This document shows positions 1 through 4,484 of a DNA stretch of 6,319 nt, in pieces. Below the pieces are notes generated by a model. The model ran no database searches and was not told the origin of the DNA. It saw nothing but the letters and a program-made list of their open reading frames with translations. Positions within the stretch are counted from its first letter, which is position 1. Each line of letters opens with the position of its first letter. The position numbers and the translations under genes are program-made. The stretch comes from an uncultured Clostridia bacterium (GTDB lineage: Bacteria; Bacillota; Clostridia; Oscillospirales; CAG-272), in NCBI GenBank assembly GCA_937892405.1, contig CALAFS010000026.1, positions 1-6,319 on the forward strand, in the 5' to 3' direction.

Positions 1-189
1 GAGCGAGAGCTTACATGCGCCCTGCTGGGGAGCACACCAGCCCACACCGTGGGTAAGCCCCGAGATGTCCTTGATTTCCTTCGCCTGTACCCACAGACCC
101 TCTTCGGGCAGGGGAGCGGGGCCGTGCTTCGGTCCTTTGGCGACGACACACATGTTTTCCACTTCACGGGAATAGACAAGTTCTGCCAT
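1..189 (-). CDS. NifU-like Fe-S cluster assembly scaffold protein (N-terminal part, runs off left edge)
   Basis: Only the first 63 codons are present; the gene continues beyond base 1. The start is the ATG at 189-187, preceded by a strong AAGGAG site at 198-203. The protein begins MAELVYSREVENMC and contains ISGLTHGVGWCAPQQGACKL at about residues 42-61. I recognise this as the start of the clostridial NifU-like 'iron-sulfur cluster assembly scaffold' family (COG0822-related), which is often encoded beside a 'GGGtGRT' protein. Cys14, Cys52 and Cys59 are visible; whether any of them binds a cluster cannot be told from this fragment. The expected role is cytoplasmic scaffolding of nascent Fe-S clusters, but members of this clostridial branch are little studied. 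The gene lies 23 bp downstream of pduL on the same strand with no terminator between them, so the two are probably co-transcribed. Family assignment is from remembered similarity and is fairly secure; the exact function is not. Confidence 0.78.
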   Translation of the reverse strand, partial: MAELVYSREVENMCVVAKGPKHGPAPLPEEGLWVQAKEIKDISGLTHGVGWCAPQQGACKLSL

Positions 190-212
190 TGTTATATCTC
201 CTTATGTAAGAA

Positions 213-785
213 TCAAAGAATGATGGTGCCCATCACCGTGCCGAAGGCACAGGAGGCATTCGCCTCGTCGGTGTCGATGTGCATCGCGGGGGCGAACTTT
301 TCGCTCACGCGGATCACGACATCGCCGAAGATCGTCGTGCGCTCGGAGTTGATCTTGACCGAGACGATCTGCTTATCCTTTACACCGATCTCCTCGGCGT
401 CTTTCGGGGTCAGGTGAATGTGACGCTTCGCGGCGATCACACCTTCGGTCAGCTCGATTTCTTTTCCGTTGTCGGGATTGACGAGCTTGCAGCCGGCAGA
501 GCCCTTGATGTCTCCGCTCTCGCGGATCGGGGCGGTAACGCCGATCGAACGGGCGTCGGTGAGAGACAGCTCAACCTGGTTTGCCGAACGGACAGGGCCG
601 AGGATCGACGCCTTGAGCGATCCCTTCGGACCGACAACGAGCAGCTTCTCCGCGCAGGCGAACTGACCGGGCTGGCTCAGATTCTTCTTGTTTGTCAGCT
701 CGTATCCTTCACCGAAGAGCGTGTCGACCGCTTCCTTTGTCAGATGGATGTGTCTTGCGGATGTTTCCACCAAAACTTCTTTCAT
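213..785 (-). CDS. pduL: Phosphate propanoyltransferase/phosphotransacetylase, PduL family
   Basis: This 190-residue protein interconverts acyl-CoA plus phosphate with acyl-phosphate plus CoA. PduL is unrelated in fold to the Pta phosphotransacetylase but does the same job, so here it probably supplies acetyl-phosphate for acetate and ATP formation. The two tandem PduL half-domains are visible. The first has ARHIHLT (His12, His14) and the second has KRHIHLTP (His122, His124). Glu72 in NQVELS and His169 in MHIDTDEAN match the other metal ligands of the di-zinc site known from PduL structures. The frame is open upstream to about 1007, but the homology begins at MKEVLVETSARH and an AAAGGAG site lies 11 bp before this ATG, so I start here. 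There is no N-terminal encapsulation peptide and no shell-protein gene nearby, which suggests a free cytoplasmic enzyme rather than a microcompartment enzyme. It is first in a likely operon with the NifU-like gene. Confidence 0.93.
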   Translation of the reverse strand: MKEVLVETSARHIHLTKEAVDTLFGEGYELTNKKNLSQPGQFACAEKLLVVGPKGSLKASILGPVRSANQVELSLTDARSIGVTAPIRESGDIKGSAGCKLVNPDNGKEIELTEGVIAAKRHIHLTPKDAEEIGVKDKQIVSVKINSERTTIFGDVVIRVSEKFAPAMHIDTDEANASCAFGTVMGTIIL

Positions 786-796
786 GGTTTTGAAAA

Positions 797-803
797 CTCC
801 TTT
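797..803 (-). promoter_or_regulatory. Ribosome binding site fixing the pduL start
   Basis: On the minus strand this reads AAAGGAG, 11 bp before the ATG at 785-783. The reading frame stays open for about 74 more codons upstream, but that extension crosses the pduL promoter and has no family similarity. This site therefore decides the start. Confidence 0.75.
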
Positions 804-849
804 AATAAAAAATAGCCTTATCACAGCGGAGAACCCCCGCCAAGACAGT

Positions 850-878
850 ATTATAACATATTCCGCGTCGAAAATCAA
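850..878 (-). promoter_or_regulatory. SigA-type promoter of pduL and the NifU-like gene
   Basis: Read on the minus strand, TTGATT (878-873) is separated by exactly 17 bp from TATAAT (855-850), with TG one base before the -10 (extended -10). Transcription should begin near 843, giving a leader of about 58 nt before the pduL ATG. No riboswitch-like structure is evident in that leader. Confidence 0.85.
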
Positions 879-880
879 TG

Positions 881-886
881 TATAAT
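881..886 (+). promoter_or_regulatory. Possible -10 element of tepA
   Basis: A perfect TATAAT lies about 60 bp before the tepA ATG, between the pduL -35 and tepA. No convincing -35 (TTGACA-like) lies 16-18 bp upstream; the bases there read ATATTC. The assignment is therefore tentative. If it is real, the tepA and pduL promoters overlap back to back. Confidence 0.4.
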
Positions 887-945
887 CCGAAATAATTCCG
901 AAAAAACTAACAAAAAATCGTGAAAAACGAAGGAGAGCGGGACAT

Positions 946-1632
946 ATGGAGAACGAAACGGAGAGCGGCACACTGGATTCCGTCATCAAAACGGGGTCTC
1001 TCGCCATCGAAAACGGAAAAGAAACCTTTTATTGCCTGTCGGTCATCGGACAGATCGAAGGGCACTATGCGCTCGAGAACAATCAGAAGAGCACAAAATA
1101 CGATCATATCATACCGCTTCTCGCGGCGCTCGAGGAGAGCGATAAGATCGACGGCGTCCTGATCCTCATCAATACCCTCGGCGGCGATGTCGAGGCGGGA
1201 CTCGCCATGGCGGAGGTCATCGCCGGCATGTCAAAGCCGACGGCGTCCATCGTCCTCGGCGGCGGACATTCGATCGGCGTCCCCCTCGCCGTGAGCGCGA
1301 AACGGTCGTTCATTGTTCCGAGCGCCACCATGACGATCCACCCCGTCCGCACGAACGGCGTCGTCCTCGGCGTGCCGCAGGCGTTCGATTATCTCGACCG
1401 CATGCAGGATCGGATTATCCGTTTCATCGTCAGCCATTCGGGGGTAAAAGAGGAGACCTTCCGTGAGATGCTGACCCGCACCGATGTCCTTGTCAACGAC
1501 ATCGGCTCGATCCTCGACGGCTATGAGGCGACGGCGTGCGGACTGATCGACGAGGTCGGGGGAATCCATGACGCCCTCGTCGCCCTGCGTCATATGTGTC
1601 GGGAAAGTGCGGACAATGACGAAAAAGCGTAA
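946..1632 (+). CDS. tepA: TepA-type ClpP-like serine peptidase (translocation-enhancing protein)
   Basis: This 228-residue cytoplasmic protein has the ClpP/crotonase fold and closely resembles Bacillus subtilis TepA (YmfB) across its length. That protein was linked to efficient protein export or signal-peptide handling. Visible hallmarks are the VIGQIEGH strand (residues 33-40), NTLGGDVEAGLAMAE (76-90), the nucleophile motif GGGHSIG with Ser109, MTIHPVR with His132, and Asp185 in VNDIG before the GLIDEVGG segment (199-206). These match the ClpP Ser-His-Asp triad in order and spacing, so the enzyme is probably active. The start ATG has AGGAG 10 bp upstream (931-935). There is no signal peptide. 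It is divergent from pduL and followed by a gene with its own promoter, so it is probably monocistronic. No clear U-tailed terminator follows; an AT-rich inverted repeat at 1663-1708 might partly serve. Confidence 0.88.
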   Translation: MENETESGTLDSVIKTGSLAIENGKETFYCLSVIGQIEGHYALENNQKSTKYDHIIPLLAALEESDKIDGVLILINTLGGDVEAGLAMAEVIAGMSKPTASIVLGGGHSIGVPLAVSAKRSFIVPSATMTIHPVRTNGVVLGVPQAFDYLDRMQDRIIRFIVSHSGVKEETFREMLTRTDVLVNDIGSILDGYEATACGLIDEVGGIHDALVALRHMCRESADNDEKA

Positions 1633-1657
1633 AACATGAAAAATTTACGAAAAAGCC

Positions 1658-1686
1658 TTGCCTTCCGTAAAAAAATATGATAGAAT
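1658..1686 (+). promoter_or_regulatory. SigA-type promoter of the DUF1508 protein gene
   Basis: TTGCCT (1658-1663) is followed after 17 bp by TAGAAT (1681-1686). The predicted transcription start is near 1693, giving a short leader of about 29 nt with GAGG (1711-1714) 7 bp before the ATG. An inverted repeat (1663-1672 and 1699-1708) overlaps it. Confidence 0.7.
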
Positions 1687-1708
1687 AATAAAAAAAGATT
1701 TTACGGAA
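1663..1708. repeat. Inverted repeat straddling the promoter (candidate operator)
   Basis: TTCCGTAAAA (1663-1672) and TTTTACGGAA (1699-1708) are perfect 10-bp inverted copies separated by 26 AT-rich bases. With one bulge and one mismatch the arms extend outward to GCCTTGCC (1655-1662) and GCGAGGC (1709-1715). The left arm touches the -35, the gap contains the -10, and the right arm covers the early leader. A further TTTACG at 1644-1649 could pair with the left arm instead. No T-run follows, so this fits a protein-binding dyad better than an intrinsic terminator. Confidence 0.55.
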
Positions 1709-1721
1709 GCGAGGCAGCATC

Positions 1722-2627
1722 ATGTCACTGTTTGAAAAGCTGTTCGGCAAGAAGAACGGCAAGGCAAAAGAGGAGAAGAAGAAACTCCCTGAGGAAGAGG
1801 ACGGTCAGGTCAAATACATGAAGCCGAAGGAGAAGACCCCCGAGGCGCCGAAACCCGCACCGATTCCCGAAGAGAAGAGCAAAGAAGTGAAAGTCGAGCC
1901 GAAGGCGGCACCCGCACCGAAAGCGGAGGAAAAAGCCGAGCCGAAGCCCGAGGAAACAAAGAAACCCGAACCGAAGGAAACGCCCGCTGTCAAAGAAGCG
2001 GCGACCGCGCCGAAGGCGGCAGAGAAGAGCACGGCACCGAAGAAGACCGCCGTGCCGAAACCCGCAGCGAAGTCGGAAGAGAAGAAGCCCGCCGAGACAA
2101 AAAAGGCGGCACCCGCGAAGGCGCCCGCCGTGGAAGAGAAGCCCGCGGAAGATACGAATGAAGAAGCGGAAAAGATCGCGACCGCCGATACGAGCGAGTC
2201 GGTGGCTCTCCCCGCGAAGACCGGACCCGTCGGCAAGTTTGATCTGAAGAAATCGAAGGACGGACGCTTTGTCTTCAACCTCCTCGCGGCAAACCGCGTG
2301 ATCGTTGCCACCTCGCAGGTCTATTCTTCCTCCACCGCCGCGATGAACGGAATTCACAGCGTCATCGCCAATGCCGCGAAGGCACCCGTCGAGGACCAGA
2401 CGCTGAAAAACTATACCCCCGTCGGCTATCCGAAGTGGGAGATTTACCTCGATAAAGGCAATCAGTACCGCTTCCGCCTCAATGCCTCGAACGGCAGCTG
2501 TATCTGCCATTCGCAGGGCTATACCACCAAGGCGAGCTGTAAAAACGGCATCGAGAGCATCATCCGCACCGTCAAAGATGCCGATACCGAAAAGTCCTAC
2601 CTCAAAAAAGATGACGCAAAGAAATAA
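1722..2627 (+). CDS. Lys/Pro/Ala/Glu-rich protein with two C-terminal DUF1508 (YegP-like) repeats
   Basis: This 301-residue protein has three parts. Residues 1-22 (MSLFEKLFGKKNGKAK...) are short and basic-amphipathic. Residues about 23-168 are a low-complexity, highly charged linker of K, P, A and E, with repeated APK, KPAE and EPK-like units. Residues about 171-221 and 236-286 are two DUF1508 repeats. Repeat 1 shows GKFDLKKSKDGRFVFNLLA and ends in NGIHSVIANA; repeat 2 shows WEIYLDKGNQYRFRLNASNG, then GYTTKASCKNGIESI. DUF1508/YegP domains are small, often tandem, and of unknown biochemical function. There is no signal peptide or membrane segment, so it is probably cytoplasmic. The linker resembles those of histone H1-like or ribosome/nucleoid-associated proteins in composition only. 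The start has GAGG 7 bp upstream. The gene has its own promoter and terminator and stands alone. The domain call is fairly secure; the role is unknown. Confidence 0.85.
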   Translation: MSLFEKLFGKKNGKAKEEKKKLPEEEDGQVKYMKPKEKTPEAPKPAPIPEEKSKEVKVEPKAAPAPKAEEKAEPKPEETKKPEPKETPAVKEAATAPKAAEKSTAPKKTAVPKPAAKSEEKKPAETKKAAPAKAPAVEEKPAEDTNEEAEKIATADTSESVALPAKTGPVGKFDLKKSKDGRFVFNLLAANRVIVATSQVYSSSTAAMNGIHSVIANAAKAPVEDQTLKNYTPVGYPKWEIYLDKGNQYRFRLNASNGSCICHSQGYTTKASCKNGIESIIRTVKDADTEKSYLKKDDAKK

Positions 2628-2639
2628 CTATCGAAAAAC

Positions 2640-2683
2640 CCGGCTGTCGGAAAGGGAAATCCCCACCTGACAGCCGGTTTTTT
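2640..2683 (+). terminator. Rho-independent terminator after the DUF1508 gene
   Basis: CCGGCTGTC (2640-2648) pairs perfectly with GACAGCCGG (2669-2677) and is followed by six T residues (2678-2683), 12 bp after the stop codon. Five A residues at 2634-2638 give the opposite strand a T-run as well. It could therefore also stop any glyA read-through arriving from the right. Confidence 0.92.
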
Positions 2684-2769
2684 CTGTGCGCACGCTCGCC
2701 GCGACCTTTGAAGACTTTTGAAACCTTTCACCGCCCGAGTCGATGAGACAATGAGCCGTCTTCCGATTT

Positions 2770-2784
2770 AAGCCTCCGTTGTGT
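2770..2784 (+). repeat. Possible left end of a third, broken repeat copy
   Basis: AAGCCTCCGTTGTGT matches AAGCCTCCCTTGTGT at 2857-2871 in 14 of 15 bases. No right end follows directly; the next ones are at 2898 and 3067. It may be the left end of the 3031-3088 copy, separated from it by later insertion, or a decayed remnant. Confidence 0.5.
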
Positions 2785-2856
2785 TTGTACTTCGGCAAGC
2801 CAAAGCAACTATTTCATGTTTCGTTAAGCAGAAACAAATAAGTTATCTATCGATCC

Positions 2857-2919
2857 AAGCCTCCCTTGTGTAAAGGGAGGTGTCATTTTTGCAAAAAAAT
2901 GACGGAGGGATTGTACCCC
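2857..2919 (+). repeat. Short palindromic intergenic repeat, copy 1
   Basis: This copy contains two hairpins. CCTCCCTT (2860-2867) pairs with AAGGGAGG (2873-2880), and GTCATTTTT (2882-2890) pairs with AAAAATGAC (2895-2903). It ends in GGAGGGATTGTACCCC. It shares GGGAGGTGTCATT and, with one mismatch, AATGACGGAGGGATTGT followed by NCCCC with copy 2 at 3031-3088. From memory, similar CCTCCC...GGAGGGATTGT elements are scattered between genes in many gut Clostridia. No transposase is present, so it would be non-autonomous if mobile. Confidence 0.75.
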
Positions 2920-2983
2920 ACTCTATCTTTTTGAACAGGTAACTTTATCGCTTGCTACCTCATAAGGCACTTTGTCCGTGTAG

Positions 2984-3005
2984 GGGTCGGCGCCCACGAC
3001 GACCC
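2984..3005. repeat. Small GC-rich inverted repeat
   Basis: GGGTCG (2984-2989) and CGACCC (3000-3005) form 6-bp arms around a 10-base loop; the last arm base and first loop bases form the palindrome GGCGCC. It resembles the GC-rich 'GTAGGGG...CCCG' palindromes I recall from clostridial intergenic regions. No function can be assigned. Confidence 0.45.
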
Positions 3006-3011
3006 GTTCGC

Positions 3012-3025
3012 TTCGGCATGCCGAA
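3012..3025. repeat. Perfect 14-bp palindrome
   Basis: TTCGGCATGCCGAA is a perfect palindrome 5 bp before repeat copy 2. A related but imperfect TTCGGCAAGCC occurs at 2791-2801, shortly after the possible third left end. This hints that both belong to the same repeat family. Confidence 0.5.
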
Positions 3026-3030
3026 ATACC

Positions 3031-3088
3031 GGGAGGTGTCATTATCTTTGCAAATTTTGTAAAGATAATGACGGAGGGATTGTTCCCC
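3031..3088 (+). repeat. Short palindromic intergenic repeat, copy 2
   Basis: GTCATTATCTTT (3038-3049) pairs perfectly over 12 bp with AAAGATAATGAC (3061-3072), around an 11-base loop. The flanks GGGAGGT and GGAGGGATTGTTCCCC match copy 1. The upper stem differs from copy 1, yet both arms differ in a complementary way. The left CCTCCCTT hairpin of copy 1 is absent. It lies 46 bp beyond the glyA stop codon and has no T-run, so it is not an obvious terminator. Confidence 0.75.
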
Positions 3089-3134
3089 CGAAAACTATAT
3101 TACAATCCGAATTTTGCCAACTTAACTTTGTGTT

Positions 3135-4310
3135 TTACACCATTTTCCGAAGAATTTCATCAATTTTGTCCGCACACGCAACCGCATCTTCTTCCCGCCA
3201 GCCCTTGGTCGTCATGGCGGCAAGCCCGATCCGAAGTCCCGAGGTTTCCTTCGGCGACCTCGTCTCCTTCGGCACACAGTTCTTGTTCGCCGTAATGCCG
3301 TGGCGGTCGAGTTCATCCTGCACCGCCTTGCCCGTCAGATGCGGGTGTGTATTCGTGAAATCAATGAGGAACAGGTGATTGTCGGTACCGCCCGTCACCA
3401 CCTCGTAGCCGAGACGGACGAATTCGTCGCACATCGCCTTCGTGTTCTTCACTACCTGTCGGATATAATCCTTGAAGGACGGATCACATGCCTCTTCCGC
3501 CGTCACGGCTTTGCCCGCTACGACATGCATCAGACCGCCGCCCTGATTGCGGGGGAAGACCGCGCTGTCCACCTTGGAGGCAAGCTCCTTCTTGCAGAAG
3601 ATCAGACCCCCGCGCGTGCCACGCAGAGTCTTGTGTGTCGTGGTCGTAATCAGATCCGCGAGCCCGAACGGCGAGGGGTGCTCTCCCGCGGCGACAAGCC
3701 CCGCGATGTGTGCCATGTCTACCATGAAGTAGGCGCCCACCTCTTTCGCAATCTCCGAGAATGCCGCAAAGTCGATGATCCGAGGATAGGCGCTCGCCCC
3801 TGCGAGTATGAGCTTCGGACGGTACTCTTCCGCCTTTGCCCGCACATCGTCCATATCGATAAAACCGTTCTTGTCCAGCGAATAGTTCACGATATGATAT
3901 TCCCGCCCGCTGAAATTGACGGGAGAGCCGTGCGAGAGGTGCCCGCCCGCGCTGAGACTCATCGAGAGGATCGTGTCTCCGGGCGTGAGCACTGCGGCAT
4001 ATGCCTCCATGTTGGCACTGGTGCCCGAGTGCGGCTGTACATTCACATGATAGTCGGTGGAGAAGACCTTGCGCCACATGTCACAGCAGTATTCTTCCAG
4101 CTCGTCGACATATTGACACCCGCCGTAGTATCTCCCTTTGTTGCCCGAAGAACGCACGGCAGGGTATCCCTCCGCATACTTGTTCGTGAGGCAGGAGCCG
4201 ACCGCCCGCATGACATTTTCACTGACGAAGTTTTCACTCGCGATCAGCTCGATGTTGTTTGCCTGCCGTTCTTCCTCTTTTCTGATAAACTCAAAGACCT
4301 TGCTTTCCAT
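3135..4310 (-). CDS. glyA: Serine hydroxymethyltransferase
   Basis: This 391-residue PLP enzyme converts serine and tetrahydrofolate to glycine and 5,10-methylene-tetrahydrofolate, the main cellular source of one-carbon units. Family landmarks in order are ELIASEN (21-27), YAEGYP with Glu47, RYYGGC with Tyr61/62, PHSGTSAN (93-100), AGGHLSHG with His124, DMAHIAG with Asp198 and His201, TTTTHKTLRGTRGG with the PLP lysine Lys227, and RSPKETSGLRIG with Arg360. Oddities against E. coli GlyA are an insertion of about 7 residues after YAEGYP (AVRSSGNKG), FPRNQGGGLMH where FPGxQGGPLMH is usual, and an early C-terminus lacking the last 25 or so residues that usually end near FPLY. All catalytic residues checked are present, so it is probably active. 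GGAGG lies 8 bp before the ATG. It is a single gene, divergent from the EEP-family gene. Confidence 0.95.
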   Translation of the reverse strand: MESKVFEFIRKEEERQANNIELIASENFVSENVMRAVGSCLTNKYAEGYPAVRSSGNKGRYYGGCQYVDELEEYCCDMWRKVFSTDYHVNVQPHSGTSANMEAYAAVLTPGDTILSMSLSAGGHLSHGSPVNFSGREYHIVNYSLDKNGFIDMDDVRAKAEEYRPKLILAGASAYPRIIDFAAFSEIAKEVGAYFMVDMAHIAGLVAAGEHPSPFGLADLITTTTHKTLRGTRGGLIFCKKELASKVDSAVFPRNQGGGLMHVVAGKAVTAEEACDPSFKDYIRQVVKNTKAMCDEFVRLGYEVVTGGTDNHLFLIDFTNTHPHLTGKAVQDELDRHGITANKNCVPKETRSPKETSGLRIGLAAMTTKGWREEDAVACADKIDEILRKMV

Positions 4311-4339
4311 ACCGTCATCCTCCGAAGTTTTTGTTTATT

Positions 4340-4368
4340 ATTATAGCATAGACCCACCCCCGCGTCAA
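4340..4368 (-). promoter_or_regulatory. SigA-type promoter of glyA
   Basis: On the minus strand, TTGACG (4368-4363) is separated by 17 bp from TATAAT (4345-4340), with an extended -10 TG. Transcription should begin near 4333, leaving a leader of only about 22 nt, too short for a riboswitch or attenuator. The GGAGG site lies at 4319-4323. Confidence 0.92.
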
Positions 4369-4376
4369 GGGCTTGC

Positions 4377-4405
4377 TTGACATTCGGTGGGAGAGATGCT
4401 ATAAT
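4377..4405 (+). promoter_or_regulatory. Perfect consensus SigA-type promoter of the EEP-family gene
   Basis: TTGACA (4377-4382), a 17-bp spacer ending in TGC, and TATAAT (4400-4405) match the full consensus plus an extended -10. The predicted start is near 4412, giving a leader of about 73 nt. Its -35 lies 8 bp from the -35 of the divergent glyA promoter. Confidence 0.93.
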
Positions 4406-4435
4406 TTTATCGACTTTATTTTCACACGCATACAT

Positions 4436-4451
4436 TTTTCGCGAGCGAAAA
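4436..4451 (+). other. Small hairpin in the leader of the EEP-family gene
   Basis: TTTTCGC (4436-4442) and GCGAAAA (4445-4451) are perfect inverted copies around two bases. They form a compact hairpin about 20 bases before the ribosome binding site. No T-run follows. It may stabilise the mRNA 5' end or be incidental. Confidence 0.4.
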
Positions 4452-4471
4452 CAAAAAATAACGAAAAACAA

Positions 4472-4477
4472 AGGGAG
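4472..4477 (+). promoter_or_regulatory. Ribosome binding site fixing the start of the EEP-family gene
   Basis: AGGGAG lies 7 bp before the ATG at 4485. The frame is open back to an ATG at 4377, but that codon lies inside the -35 element. Translation must therefore start at 4485. Confidence 0.85.
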
Positions 4478-4484
4478 AGATTTT

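Larger units (their letters stand above)
2684..3134. other. Gene-free region of about 450 bp with repeats and hairpins
   Basis: I see no credible coding sequence here on either strand. The region lies between the terminator of the DUF1508 gene and the glyA stop codon, so the two genes converge on it. Besides the elements listed separately, TGTTTC (2817-2822) and GAAACA (2831-2836) form a small hairpin. No tRNA or recognised structured RNA was found by eye. Confidence 0.7.

Noticed and set aside
279..815. Open frame (178 codons) on the plus strand opposite pduL
   Set aside because: It is antisense to pduL, with an Arg/Asp/Leu-rich translation lacking any family signal and no ribosome binding site that I trust.
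786..1007. N-terminal extension of pduL by 74 codons
   Set aside because: It crosses the pduL promoter and the start of divergent tepA, lacks similarity, and the AAAGGAG site supports the ATG at 785.
1725..2510. Two long minus-strand frames opposite the DUF1508 gene (also 1805-2311)
   Set aside because: Their Arg/Leu/Gly-rich or Phe/Ala/Gly-rich translations mirror the low-complexity Lys/Pro/Ala/Glu codons of the real gene. They have no domains.
3038..3072. Intrinsic terminator for glyA
   Set aside because: The 12-bp stem is AT-rich and not followed by a T-run on the minus strand, and it matches the repeat family. The better bidirectional candidate is at 2640-2683.
2857..3088. CRISPR array
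   Set aside because: There are only two related units with variable internal length and palindromic structure; there is no regular repeat-spacer pattern and no cas gene.
3068..3295. Small plus-strand open frame at the glyA 3' end
   Set aside because: It starts inside repeat copy 2 and overlaps glyA antisense. It has no ribosome binding site or recognisable sequence.
3300..4346. Long open frame (348 codons) on the plus strand opposite glyA
   Set aside because: It is antisense to a clear, full-length serine hydroxymethyltransferase, has no recognisable domain, and is explained by GC-rich codon use. It also runs through the glyA promoter region.
4377..4484. N-terminal extension of the EEP-family protein by 36 codons
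   Set aside because: The upstream ATG overlaps the -35 box, so it would not be in the transcript. The AGGGAG site favours 4485.
4412..4484. Riboswitch in the EEP-family gene leader
   Set aside because: The leader holds only a 7-bp hairpin in A/T-rich sequence, and no conserved riboswitch core was recognised.
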